A DNA stretch of 64,000 nucleotides from Bacillota bacterium (lineage in GTDB: Bacteria; Bacillota; Clostridia; Christensenellales; SZUA-584). Numbering within the stretch: position 1 is the stretch's first letter; each line of letters starts with the position of its first letter. This document shows positions 16,207 to 24,865 of the stretch, piece by piece. The stretch lies in assembly GCA_023428025.1 (NCBI GenBank), contig JAEYZN010000012.1:1-64000 (forward strand). Reading direction: 5' to 3'. A model generated the notes under the pieces. It had not been told where the DNA came from. It worked only from the letters and a program-made list of their open reading frames with translations, and did no database searches. Made by a program: the position numbers and the translations under genes.

Positions 16207-16238
16207 AAGGCGCTCGCCATCATGGCAGAGCGCCTTTT
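16207..16238 (+). terminator. Terminator after the patatin-like pair
   Basis: AAGGCGCTC (16207-16215) pairs with GAGCGCCTT (16228-16236), extended by GCC/GGC toward the loop and followed by TT. Confidence 0.85.
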
Positions 16239-16259
16239 ATAATCTTACAAAACATCGGT

Positions 16260-18242
16260 TCAGGCTGTGGGTTCAGCGAACATCACATAAAACCCGCCTG
16301 CTTCATCCACCATGCCGTAAAGCGTGTATTCTTTGTCTGCCGTGAGCTTGGACGTCTGATAGTAATAGTAGCACTCCAGCTTGCTGTCTCCCGAAACCAG
16401 CGAGAATTTCTGAGCCAGCTCTTCCGAGGTGAGGTTTTCAACCTTGGCGACCAGCTGGATGCCGACTTCGGCGAGCGTGGCGGCGTTTTTGACCACATCC
16501 GCCACGGTTTTCTTCTGTGCGTCCTTCATAAAAGCAGTGGGCTCCGGCACGCGCTCAACGGCCACCTCGATCTGGCTGTCGGCCTTGCCTTCGCTGGCGG
16601 CTGTCAGCATGAGCGAATAGAGCCCGTAACCGCTCACCTTGCACGCGACGGAATATGAACCGGTCTCGGAAACAAGGCCCGCGAAGGTTTCACCGTTCAG
16701 CTGCGCGCTCAAAGTCGCGCCCGGTTCTGTGGTGCCGCGGCATTCAAAAGTATCGCTGGAGGTGCGCTGGTAAGCCGCTTCCGGCGTGAGCTGCGTGGGA
16801 GCCTCCTGCTGTGTCACGGAAAAGCTGTCCTTCACAGCCTGCCGCCCCGGCTGGATCACATCGATGGCGAAAATATTTTCCCCTGTCGATTTCAACGGCA
16901 GGTCGATGCTGAGACGGCCATCGTCGCCGATCTGATCCGAATACTTGTCGTTGTTGATGAATACGGTCGCGCCAGGAGCCACGACGAGGGAGACAGCCAC
17001 CGTATCGGTCGAGACGGTCGATTGCGCCTGAAGCGGCGCTTCGCGCGTGTAATCCGCACTGACGAGATACAGCTCAAACGGATCAATAACATAGTTGTGC
17101 GTTGACGACCCAAAGGTGAGGTCAAGGTTCAGCCCATCCGCTACAAAGGAACTGTCGTAAGTGATCACGCCAAGAGCCAGCGCGATGGCTTCATCCGCAA
17201 GCGTGAACGTGGCCTGCCCATCGGTCATCTCGAACACGTCGCCTGTGGGCAGCACGCGGACGCTGGTCGCGCCGGGGGCTTTCACGCTGAACGTATGGGC
17301 GGGAGCGCCGGTGTCTGTTTTGGAGACTTTTGTTTCCACTTCGACGGCTCCGGCAGATAAGGCTTCGCTGTCCAGTTCGATCTTGCCGTTGGTGATTTCG
17401 CGGATAAACGCGGCGTAGCTGCCGTAAGTTGTCTGAACATGGCGGTTCAGGAAGAAGAACCCCAAAAAGACAACCGCTGTCACCATAACCCACAGCAAGA
17501 TGGATGCGGACACGGGCAGCTTTCCCGCACTGGCGCTTTTGGAGGCAACGGACCGTTCCCTTTCGATCCCGCGGGAACGATAGCGGCGCACCGGCTCTTC
17601 CGATATTTCGTCGGAGTCATAACCTGGATAGCCCGCGGTCTGCCCGACAGGTTCAGCCATGGTTTCTGCATCGATGTCGGCAGCGGTATCCGGCGTTGCA
17701 TCCGCCTCTGCAGCGGCGCGCCTGCGCGCCGAACGGGAGGTCAGCTCCTCCGCCTCTTTCAGCAGTTCCGCCTCGGGAGTGGATTGATTTGCGTTCACTT
17801 CCTCAAGCTCCAGCCACTGACGCTGACGGGCGCGCCGCGCCACGCGGGATTCCGGCAAAGACTGATCTTCGGGAGCCGGTGCGGGAGCGGCGTTATCAGA
17901 TTCTTCAGCATTAATCTCCGGAGATTCTTCGGCATTAATCCCGGGAGTGAACAAAGCATCCGGGATGGTGAACTCGGGCAGAACAAAAGACCGGTCGGCA
18001 TCAGCCTCCGTCTCCGCGTTCATTGTGTCGTTATCGCCGGTATCAGCAGAAAGAACCTCGCCCGGGAAATCTTCTTCGGCGGCCTTCTGCCGGGAACGCT
18101 CAACTCTTGTCATCGGGGCATTGACGCTGACAGGCGGGATGAAACTGTTTCTTATTTGAATCACTTCAACCAGAGCGCCGCATCTTGGGCAAAGCACGTC
18201 GATATTGCTGAGCTTGTTGCCGCATTTAGGACACCTTTCCAT
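16260..18242 (-). CDS. Zinc-ribbon, single-pass membrane protein with exported beta-rich region
   Basis: The 660-residue product has four parts. An N-terminal zinc ribbon contains two CPxCG knuckles (CPKCG and CPRCG). A ~200-residue acidic, Ala/Glu/Pro-rich, probably disordered cytoplasmic segment has Arg clusters (RVARRARQRQ). One transmembrane helix follows (SILLWVMVTAVVFLGFFFLN). The rest is a ~390-residue exported part with repeated Ig-like beta segments (PGATSVRV, PGATVFIN, PGATLSAQ). I recognise no named family. The frame opens at GTG 18254, but the ATG at 18242 sits after GGAGGG and is preferred. Confidence 0.8.
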   Translation of the reverse strand: MERCPKCGNKLSNIDVLCPRCGALVEVIQIRNSFIPPVSVNAPMTRVERSRQKAAEEDFPGEVLSADTGDNDTMNAETEADADRSFVLPEFTIPDALFTPGINAEESPEINAEESDNAAPAPAPEDQSLPESRVARRARQRQWLELEEVNANQSTPEAELLKEAEELTSRSARRRAAAEADATPDTAADIDAETMAEPVGQTAGYPGYDSDEISEEPVRRYRSRGIERERSVASKSASAGKLPVSASILLWVMVTAVVFLGFFFLNRHVQTTYGSYAAFIREITNGKIELDSEALSAGAVEVETKVSKTDTGAPAHTFSVKAPGATSVRVLPTGDVFEMTDGQATFTLADEAIALALGVITYDSSFVADGLNLDLTFGSSTHNYVIDPFELYLVSADYTREAPLQAQSTVSTDTVAVSLVVAPGATVFINNDKYSDQIGDDGRLSIDLPLKSTGENIFAIDVIQPGRQAVKDSFSVTQQEAPTQLTPEAAYQRTSSDTFECRGTTEPGATLSAQLNGETFAGLVSETGSYSVACKVSGYGLYSLMLTAASEGKADSQIEVAVERVPEPTAFMKDAQKKTVADVVKNAATLAEVGIQLVAKVENLTSEELAQKFSLVSGDSKLECYYYYQTSKLTADKEYTLYGMVDEAGGFYVMFAEPTA

Positions 18243-18256
18243 TCGACCCTCCACAG

Positions 18257-18285
18257 TTTATAAAAAAAGATTAAAGTCTTGCCAA
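18257..18285 (-). promoter_or_regulatory. Promoter of the zinc-ribbon membrane protein gene
   Basis: The minus strand reads TTGGCA (18280-18285), 17 bases, TATAAA (18257-18262). Confidence 0.65.
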
Positions 18286-18299
18286 TTACATGGTATGAT
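18271..18299 (+). promoter_or_regulatory. Promoter of the cysteine desulfurase-thiI pair
   Basis: TTAAAG (18271-18276), 17 bases, then TATGAT (18294-18299) with an extended TGG before it. It overlaps the divergent promoter on the other strand. Confidence 0.5.
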
Positions 18300-18341
18300 A
18301 TCATCATTATAACCGATTTGGATTCGGGAGGCACTATCTTT

Positions 18342-19460
18342 TTGGAAATTTATCTTGACAACGCGGCGACAACCCGGCCACTGACACAAGGCGCTTTTGA
18401 GCGCCATTTGCAGCAGACATGGTACAACCCTTCGGCGGTTTATTCGCAGGCCGAAGCGGTTTTCAAAGAGATCAAGAAGGTGCGGCAGCTGCTGCTGGAC
18501 AGCGTCCGCATGCAGGGGACATGCGTGTTCACCTCGGGCGGCACGGAGGCGAACAACCTTGCGCTCGCATCGCTGTTCAGACGCGGCGCGCACGTGATCG
18601 TCAGCGCAATCGAACATCCGTCCGTATATGAAACCTGCCGCCAACTGGAGCAGAATGGGGTGCGGGTGGATTACGTGAAGCCGCGCGGGTTCTGCATCCA
18701 TGCGGAGGACGTGGCTGCTCTGGTCACACCGGATACCGCGCTGGTGAGCGTGATGCATGTGAACAACGAAACAGGCGCGGTGAGTGACATCGTTGGGATC
18801 GGCAAAGCGGTGAAGGCGAAGAACCCCACGACGTTTTTCCATTCGGACGGGGTGCAGGCCTTGTTGAAAACCCAGGTGGACTTGAGTTCGGGATATATCG
18901 ACTGCTATACGGTCAGCGCGCACAAGATACACGCGCTGAAAGGCACCGGCGCGCTGCTGGTACGCCAGGGGGTGGCGGTCAGGCCGATACTGTTTGGCGG
19001 CGGGCAGGAGCAGTCGCTTCGTGCCGGCACCGAAAACACGCTGGGCATACTGTCTTTCGGCGAAGCGCTGGAATCGGGCCTTGGTGTGATGGACGCGTCC
19101 ATCGGGCATGTCCGCCAGTTGAGGGAAGCCTTTATTGACGGTATCAGCGGCATAGACGGACTAACGGTGAACATACCGGATAGCGCCGCGCCGCATATTG
19201 TCAGCGTCTCGGCAGAGGTCGTTCGCGGCGAGGTGCTCGCGCGCGTGATGGGCGAGAAAGGCGTTTGCATCGGCACCGGGGCGGCCTGTTCGCGCGGCAA
19301 GCTGAGCCGGGTGCTGCTGGAATGCGGCGTGAGCCGCCCGCTGGCGGAGGGCACTGTGCGCGTCAGCTTTTCAGCGCTGAACACCATGGACGAAGTCGCC
19401 ATATGTCTCGAAGGACTGAAAAACGCTGTGACACAACTCAGGAGGTTCGCACGGAAATAA
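18342..19460 (+). CDS. Cysteine desulfurase (NifS/IscS family)
   Basis: This PLP enzyme removes sulfur from cysteine as a persulfide for transfer to partners. In the 372-residue product I see LDNAATTRP at the N-terminus, SGGTEANNLA (cofactor phosphate), MHVNNETGA, FFHSDGVQAL, the PLP Schiff-base lysine in SAHK (Lys195), RAGTENT and the mobile loop GTGAACSRG with the sulfur-accepting Cys316. The start is a TTG at 18342, with GGGAGG ten bases upstream; an ATG at 18279 lacks a site and adds unlikely residues. thiI begins one base after the stop, so this enzyme is probably dedicated to tRNA thiolation. Confidence 0.93.
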   Translation: MEIYLDNAATTRPLTQGAFERHLQQTWYNPSAVYSQAEAVFKEIKKVRQLLLDSVRMQGTCVFTSGGTEANNLALASLFRRGAHVIVSAIEHPSVYETCRQLEQNGVRVDYVKPRGFCIHAEDVAALVTPDTALVSVMHVNNETGAVSDIVGIGKAVKAKNPTTFFHSDGVQALLKTQVDLSSGYIDCYTVSAHKIHALKGTGALLVRQGVAVRPILFGGGQEQSLRAGTENTLGILSFGEALESGLGVMDASIGHVRQLREAFIDGISGIDGLTVNIPDSAAPHIVSVSAEVVRGEVLARVMGEKGVCIGTGAACSRGKLSRVLLECGVSRPLAEGTVRVSFSALNTMDEVAICLEGLKNAVTQLRRFARK

Positions 19461-19461
19461 T

Positions 19462-20637
19462 ATGGACAATGTCATCATCATTAGGTATGCGGAGATACAT
19501 CTGAAAGGGCTCAACCGCCCGTATTTTGAAAAGGCGCTGGTCAGCAATGTACAGAGCGCACTGGCATCGGTAGACGGAGCCGTGGTGCGGCGCGGGGAAA
19601 GCCGCGTGTATGTGGAGAATGTACCGGACGACAAATTAAGCGCCGCTCTGGACATTCTGGGACGCGTATACGGCATCCATTCGTTCAGCCCTGGTCTAAG
19701 GCTGCCGCAGGATTTTCAGACGACAGCGGAGGCGCTGGCCGCCCTGGTGGCGGAGGAACGCGCGAAGTACCCGCAGGAAACAGTGCTGTTCCGCGTGGAA
19801 GCGAAGCGGGCGGACAAGCGTTTTCCGATGAAGTCCAACGAAATCGCCGCGGCAGCGGGCGGCGTGATATTGGACCGCGTTCCGGGCCTCAAGGTCAGCC
19901 TCGAGCGTCCGGAGCTGACGGCGTATATTGAGATACGCGACAAGGCGTATTGCTACACGCGGGTGCTCAAAGGCCCCGGCGGTATGCCGGTGGGCTGCAA
20001 CGGCCGCGCGGCGCTGCTGTTGTCCGGCGGCATCGACAGCCCGGTGGCGGGCTGCATGGTCGCCAAACGCGGCGTCTCGCTTTCAGCCGTTCACTTCGAG
20101 AGCTTTCCGTACACCAGCGAAAAAGCGCTGGAAAAGGTGTACGATCTGGCCCGGCTGATGGCGCGCTTTACGGGGCCGATCCGCCTTCACACCATCCGTT
20201 TCACAGACATCCAGACGACGCTGTACGAGAAGTGTGCGCACGATTACCTGACGGTGCTCATGCGCCGCTTTATGATGCGCATCGCGGAGCGAGTGGCCAA
20301 GGCGGACGGCTGCCTGGCGATGGTGACGGGGGAGAGCGTGGGCCAGGTGGCCAGCCAGACGCTGGAGAGCCTGAACGCCACCGACAGCGCCGTGGATATG
20401 CTGGTGCTGCGTCCGCTGATCGGGCTGGACAAGCTGGAGATCACCGAACTGGCTGAAAAATACGGCACCTTTGAGACATCCATACTGCCGTATGAGGACT
20501 GCTGCACGGTGTTTGTGCCCAAGCATCCGGTCACCAAGCCGCGCATGGAGACCATCCTCAAAGCGGAAGCCCTACTGGACGCGGAGGGCATGATCGCCGC
20601 TGCGATCGCCGGAGACGTGGTGACGGAAATCGGTTAG
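19462..20637 (+). CDS. thiI: tRNA 4-thiouridine synthetase ThiI
   Basis: The 391-residue protein adenylates U8 of tRNA and inserts sulfur delivered by the neighbouring desulfurase. An N-terminal ferredoxin-like region and THUMP domain (to ~165) precede the PP-loop ATP pyrophosphatase motif SGGIDSP (188-194). The C-terminal rhodanese domain of the E. coli protein is absent, as in the Bacillus form, which is thought to take persulfide directly from its paired desulfurase. The start codon follows the previous stop by one base and has an AGGAGG site inside the upstream gene. Confidence 0.95.
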   Translation: MDNVIIIRYAEIHLKGLNRPYFEKALVSNVQSALASVDGAVVRRGESRVYVENVPDDKLSAALDILGRVYGIHSFSPGLRLPQDFQTTAEALAALVAEERAKYPQETVLFRVEAKRADKRFPMKSNEIAAAAGGVILDRVPGLKVSLERPELTAYIEIRDKAYCYTRVLKGPGGMPVGCNGRAALLLSGGIDSPVAGCMVAKRGVSLSAVHFESFPYTSEKALEKVYDLARLMARFTGPIRLHTIRFTDIQTTLYEKCAHDYLTVLMRRFMMRIAERVAKADGCLAMVTGESVGQVASQTLESLNATDSAVDMLVLRPLIGLDKLEITELAEKYGTFETSILPYEDCCTVFVPKHPVTKPRMETILKAEALLDAEGMIAAAIAGDVVTEIG

Positions 20638-20696
20638 TATCTGACATCCACCCGGATGTTATATATTTACATTTTGTTGGGGAAGGGGAATAAAAA

Positions 20697-21908
20697 ATGC
20701 ATATATCGCAGCACATCAAGGATCAGGTGTATTGGGTGGGCGCGAGCGACAGGCGTCTGGCGCTGTTTGAAAACATGTTTCCATTGCCGAACGGCGTGGC
20801 CTATAATTCGTATCTGATCATGGATGGCAAAGTGGCCCTGATCGATTCGGTGGACACCGCCATCATGCAGGTGTTCTTCGAGAACATCGAGCATGTGCTG
20901 GACGGGCGCACCATCGATTATCTGGTGATCAACCACATGGAACCGGACCACTGCGCCAGCATAGACGATCTGTGCCGCCGTTATCCTGATATGAAGCTCG
21001 TCGGCAACAGCAAGACGTTCCAGATGATCCGCCAGTTCTACGACTTTGACATTGAGCTGCGCACGCACGAGGTGAAGGACGGAGAGGCGCTGTGCCTGGG
21101 CGCGCATACGCTGCGCTTCTGCTTCACGCCCATGGTGCACTGGCCCGAGGTGATGATGACGTACGACGAAACGAGCAAGCTGCTGTTCTCGGCGGACGCG
21201 TTCGGCACGTTCGGCGCGTTATCCGGCAACCTGTTCAATGACGAAGTCGACTTCGAAGGCCATTTCATGGACGAGGCGCGGCGCTATTATACCAACATCG
21301 TCGGCCGTTACGGGCCGCAGGTGCAGCAGGCGCTCAAGAAAGCGGCTGCGCTGGATATCGGGATGATCTGTCCGCTGCACGGGCCTGTGTGGCGCAGCGA
21401 CGTCGGCGGCTTCATCGGCAAGTATGACCTGTGGAGCCGCTATGAGCCCGAGAAGACCGGCGTGGTGCTGGCCTATGCCTCGATGTACGGCAACACCGAG
21501 AACGCCGCCAGCGTGGTCGCAGGCCGTCTGTCGGAGCGCGGCGTGAAGGATATGCGCATGTACGACGTATCCAAGACGCACCCGTCGTACATCATCGCGG
21601 ACGCGTTCAAATACAGCCATCTGGTGTTCGCGTCGCCCACCTACAACAACGGCTTATACTTCGGCATGGAGACGCTGCTGCGCGAAATGGCCGTGCTCAA
21701 CCTGCGCGGCCGGAAGGTGGCGTTGGTGGGGAACGGCTCGTGGGCCCCGGTGGCGCACCTCGAGATGCAGAAACTCATCGAACAGATGAAGGACATGGAG
21801 CTGCTGGTCGAGCCGCTGGTGATCCGTTCGTCCCTGAAGGCCGCGCAGATGGACGAGCTGCTGGCGCTGGCGGACGCCGTGGCGGACAGCGTGCAGGACC
21901 GCTGCTGA
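20697..21908 (+). CDS. fprA: Flavodiiron protein (A-type flavoprotein, O2/NO reductase)
   Basis: The 403-residue protein joins a metallo-beta-lactamase-like di-iron domain to a flavodoxin domain. Di-iron ligands are visible in HMEPDH (His80, Glu82, Asp84, His85), the His of MVHWPE, Asp in SADAF and His in PLHGP. The flavodoxin FMN loop is SMYGNTENAA. These enzymes reduce O2 to water or NO to N2O at the expense of rubredoxin or NADH systems and protect anaerobes. No rubredoxin domain is fused. The ribosome site is AAGGGG. The gene is followed by a strong terminator. Confidence 0.95.
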   Translation: MHISQHIKDQVYWVGASDRRLALFENMFPLPNGVAYNSYLIMDGKVALIDSVDTAIMQVFFENIEHVLDGRTIDYLVINHMEPDHCASIDDLCRRYPDMKLVGNSKTFQMIRQFYDFDIELRTHEVKDGEALCLGAHTLRFCFTPMVHWPEVMMTYDETSKLLFSADAFGTFGALSGNLFNDEVDFEGHFMDEARRYYTNIVGRYGPQVQQALKKAAALDIGMICPLHGPVWRSDVGGFIGKYDLWSRYEPEKTGVVLAYASMYGNTENAASVVAGRLSERGVKDMRMYDVSKTHPSYIIADAFKYSHLVFASPTYNNGLYFGMETLLREMAVLNLRGRKVALVGNGSWAPVAHLEMQKLIEQMKDMELLVEPLVIRSSLKAAQMDELLALADAVADSVQDRC

Positions 21909-21918
21909 CCATATAAAA

Positions 21919-21958
21919 AAACAGGGCTGCGGCGGAGGGTCCTGCTGCAGCCTTGTTT
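21919..21958 (+). terminator. Terminator after the flavodiiron gene
   Basis: AAACAGGGCTGC (21919-21930) pairs with GCAGCCTTGTTT (21947-21958) over 12 bp with one G-U pair. The final bases form a short T tract. Confidence 0.75.
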
Positions 21959-22016
21959 GATTCCGGCGTCCGCGCATTATTCCTTCGTGCATCGGCGCCT
22001 ACATGCGTGGCGGACC

Positions 22017-22286
22017 TTATTCAAGCCCGCAGACATTCGATATGGATGCGGACATGGCAAACTTGCAACCCGACTTATCCATCCTATCCGTGACATTTTG
22101 AAGCAAAGAGAACATTTGACCGGGCGCGCCGATGATCAGGGTAGACATTTCACCAACCTTGTATTTCAGGCCGGAGTTTTTGATCAGGGAGAGCACCTCT
22201 TCGATTGCGGGGAGATAGTCTGCCCGGCCCAGCGGATAGAAGCTGAGCTGGCAGGAAATCATCCCTTTTTGCTGAATTTCACACAT
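22017..22286 (-). CDS. Thiamine-binding-type protein (DUF77/MTH1187-YqgV family)
   Basis: The 89-residue protein has the family's conserved opening (ISCQLSFYPLG) and middle (IKNSGLKYKVGEMST, then GAPGQMFSLL). Members bind thiamine or its pyrimidine moiety, and are often found with thiamine-precursor ABC transporters. The start is taken at 22286 because GGGAGG lies six bases upstream. This gives a 28-base overlap with the methyltransferase gene. The alternative start at 22262 would form an ATGA overlap. The unassigned ABC pair at 6.8-8.2 kb is of a class that includes thiamine-precursor importers, but no direct link is visible. Confidence 0.8.
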   Translation of the reverse strand: MCEIQQKGMISCQLSFYPLGRADYLPAIEEVLSLIKNSGLKYKVGEMSTLIIGAPGQMFSLLQNVTDRMDKSGCKFAMSASISNVCGLE

Positions 22287-22948
22287 ACGAAACCTCCCGT
22301 AAGGTTCTCGGATCTTCCGACAGCCTCCGCCACGTCTGTATACGCCTCTTCGCTAAGGCCGGGGGGCACGAACAGGCATTCCTCGACAGCGACCAGGCAA
22401 TCACGGTCCATGTTGATGATATCGTCTTTGGTTTTAAAAGACGCGCTGGCGTATGCAGTGCCGGAACAGGCATCACTGCTGTACAGCTTCTCCCATGCGC
22501 CGCCTTTCTGAATTGTCCCGATGACGATAGCACCGCCCGGCTTTACCACGCGCTTGAATTCATTATACACGTCTTTCGGGTTGGGGATAAATTCAAAAGC
22601 CGCCATGCATAGAACCGCATCGAAGAAGTCATTGCTGAAACCGGTTTGCGCCGCATCCATTTTTAAAAAGCGGACTTGCTGTTCTTCCTGAGCTTTGCGG
22701 GCGGCCTGAGTCAGCATATTCTCTGATACGTCTATACCTGTTACATCACAGCCCATACGAGCGAGCTTAATGCTGAAATTTCCCGTCCCGCAACCGGCGT
22801 CCAATACCCGAATGCCGCTTTTCGGGGAGAGCAGCCGGAAGGCGGCGTCCGTTTCCACCTTATCCACAAATTCCCCGATACGCGTATGATACCAAGCGTC
22901 GTACCCGCTAAAAAAATCATCAAAAACAATTTTACTCAAACCTATCAC
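22259..22948 (-). CDS. Class I SAM-dependent methyltransferase
   Basis: The 229-residue protein shows SAM-binding motif I VLDAGCGTGNFS, motif II VTGIDVSENML, the motif III region DAVLCMAAFEFIPNP and RVVKPGGAIVIGT. It is a Methyltransf_11-type enzyme; the substrate is unknown. The GTG start at 22948 sits close to an AGGAG site; TTG at 22939 is an alternative. It is translationally coupled to the thiamine-binding-type protein that overlaps its end. Confidence 0.85.
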   Translation of the reverse strand: MIGLSKIVFDDFFSGYDAWYHTRIGEFVDKVETDAAFRLLSPKSGIRVLDAGCGTGNFSIKLARMGCDVTGIDVSENMLTQAARKAQEEQQVRFLKMDAAQTGFSNDFFDAVLCMAAFEFIPNPKDVYNEFKRVVKPGGAIVIGTIQKGGAWEKLYSSDACSGTAYASASFKTKDDIINMDRDCLVAVEECLFVPPGLSEEAYTDVAEAVGRSENLTGGFVCVKFSKKG

Positions 22949-23028
22949 TCACTCCTGTCTCATGTGCTGATCTTAAAGCTTATCTTCTCAGCCGGATGCG
23001 GAACTGTCAACCTCATTCAACTCTCCTG

Positions 23029-23065
23029 AAAAAGTAACGGCAGAGAGTATGATTCTCTCTGCCGT
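23029..23065 (-). terminator. Terminator of the hydrogenase operon
   Basis: ACGGCAGAGAG (23037-23047) and CTCTCTGCCGT (23055-23065) form a perfect 11-bp stem. On the minus strand it is followed by TACTTTTT, downstream of hydA. Confidence 0.85.
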
Positions 23066-23107
23066 ACTCTGCTAATTATGCCGTACGTCCCTCAAAGACC
23101 ATTCTGC

Positions 23108-24847
23108 TTACTGGTATTTCGGACGCGCATGGTAGTGCGTGTGCAGCAGCTCGTGCGCCTTGTGGCCGTTGGGCTCGCCGAGGAATTCCTTATAGAGCAG
23201 CTTGATTTCCTCGTTCTCGTGAGACTTGCGCTTGGGCTTGCTGGCGTCCTCGGCGTAGGTGGCTTTGGCGCGCAGCATATACGGGTTGAAGTCCAGCTTC
23301 TCCTGCGCGGAGACGATCGGCTGTCCGCCGCCCGTCACGCAGCCGCCGGGGCAGCCCATCACTTCGATGAAGTGATAGAACTTCTCGCCCGAACGCACCT
23401 TCTCCAGCAGCCTCTTGGCGTTGCCTGTGCCGCTGGCCACCGCGACCTTGACTTCCATACCCGCGATGTTGAGCGTGGCTTCCTTGACGCCGTCGATGCC
23501 GCGGACGCATTCGTAGTCGATGTCCTTGAGGTCCTGTCCGGTGAGGATGTCGGCCACGGTACGCAGCGCCGCTTCCATCACGCCCCCTGTCGCGCCGAAT
23601 ATGACACCCGCGCCGGTGGATTCGCCAAGCACGCGGTCGAAGTCGCTCTCCGGCAGACGCGCAAAGTCGATATTGGCCTGTTTGATCATGCGGGCCAGCT
23701 CGCGCGTGGTCAGCACGGCGTCCACATCTCTAAGGCCGTTCACCGCCATCTCGTCGCGATCCTTCTCAAACTTCTTCGCGGTACACGGCATGATGGAGAC
23801 CACGTAGATACTCTTCGGGTCGATGCCGAACTTCTCCGCGTAATATGACTTGATCACCGCGCCGCCCATCTGATGGGGGGATTTGCATGTGGAGAGGTTC
23901 TCCAGGAAATCCGGGAAGAAGTGCTCGCAGTATTTGATCCAGCCGGGGCTGCACGATGTGATCATCGGCAGCTTGCCGCCGTTCTTGATGCGTCCCAGCA
24001 GCTCGGTGCCTTCCTCCATGATGGTGAGGTCCGCGCTGAAGTCCACGTCGAAAATCTTGTCGAAGCCGAGGCGGCGCAGGGCGGTGGCCATCTTGCCGGT
24101 CACACTGCTGCCCACCGGGATACCGAACTCTTCGCCGAGACCGAAACGCACGGCGGGGGCCGTCTGGACGACGACATGCTTGGTCTTGTCGTGAATGGCT
24201 TCCCATACGTTGTTGATCTCGCTGCGCTCCGTCAGCGCGCCGACGGGGCAGGCGGTGATGCACTGGCCGCAGTTGACGCACGGCACATCCTTCAGCGATT
24301 TGCCGAACACCGGCTCCACGATGGTCTTGAAGCCGCGCTGGGTGGCGCCCACCGCGCCGATCTTCTGCACGTTGCCGCAAACCGCGACGCAGCGGCGGCA
24401 CAGTATGCACTTGTTGGGGTCGCGTACGACGGAAGCGGAACCGGTATCCAGAGGGTGGTTGAAGCTCTCGCCTTCGTACGGAATGTCACCGACATTCAGC
24501 TCTTCGCAGATCTGCTGCAATTCGCAGCTGCGGTTTCTCACGCAGGAGAGGCACCGCTTGTCGTGGTTGGAGAGGATCAGCTCCAGGTTGACCCGGCGCG
24601 CATCCTGCACAGCCTTGGAATTCGTGGAGATCACCATGCCGTTGGCGGCGGGCAGCACGCAGGCCGCCTGCAGGCCGCGCCCGCCTTCGAGCATTTCAAC
24701 CAGACACATGCGGCATGCGCCGATGGCGTTGACGCCTTTCAAATAACACAATGTGGGGATACGGACGCCGACGCTGCGCGCGGCTTCCAGTACCGACGTG
24801 CCGTTCGGCGCTTCCACTTTGACTCCGTCTATCGTTAAAGATACCAT
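23108..24847 (-). CDS. hydA: NADH-dependent [FeFe]-hydrogenase catalytic subunit HydA
   Basis: This 579-residue enzyme makes or consumes H2 at the H-cluster. Domains in order are an N-terminal [2Fe-2S] domain (Cys in LCYL, GACRMC), a His/Cys 4Fe-4S motif (NHDKRCLSCVRNRSCEL), two 4Fe-4S ferredoxin motifs (CILCRRCVAVCG and CVNCGQCITACP), then the catalytic domain. The H-cluster motifs read TSCSPGW, MPCTAKK and VMGCPGGCVTGGGQP. The architecture and neighbours (hydB, hydC) match trimeric, electron-bifurcating-type hydrogenases that couple NADH and reduced ferredoxin to H2; bifurcation itself is inferred. It is the last gene of the operon and is followed by a terminator. Confidence 0.96.
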   Translation of the reverse strand: MVSLTIDGVKVEAPNGTSVLEAARSVGVRIPTLCYLKGVNAIGACRMCLVEMLEGGRGLQAACVLPAANGMVISTNSKAVQDARRVNLELILSNHDKRCLSCVRNRSCELQQICEELNVGDIPYEGESFNHPLDTGSASVVRDPNKCILCRRCVAVCGNVQKIGAVGATQRGFKTIVEPVFGKSLKDVPCVNCGQCITACPVGALTERSEINNVWEAIHDKTKHVVVQTAPAVRFGLGEEFGIPVGSSVTGKMATALRRLGFDKIFDVDFSADLTIMEEGTELLGRIKNGGKLPMITSCSPGWIKYCEHFFPDFLENLSTCKSPHQMGGAVIKSYYAEKFGIDPKSIYVVSIMPCTAKKFEKDRDEMAVNGLRDVDAVLTTRELARMIKQANIDFARLPESDFDRVLGESTGAGVIFGATGGVMEAALRTVADILTGQDLKDIDYECVRGIDGVKEATLNIAGMEVKVAVASGTGNAKRLLEKVRSGEKFYHFIEVMGCPGGCVTGGGQPIVSAQEKLDFNPYMLRAKATYAEDASKPKRKSHENEEIKLLYKEFLGEPNGHKAHELLHTHYHARPKYQ

Positions 24848-24865
24848 AATCTGTCTACTCCTTTC

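Noticed and set aside
20643..20658. Hairpin ACATCC/GGATGT between thiI and the flavodiiron gene as a terminator
   Set aside because: The stem is only 6 bp and is followed by TATATATTT rather than a T run; not convincing.
23873..24838. 321-codon open frame opposite hydA
   Set aside because: Shadow of HydA with no recognisable domain.
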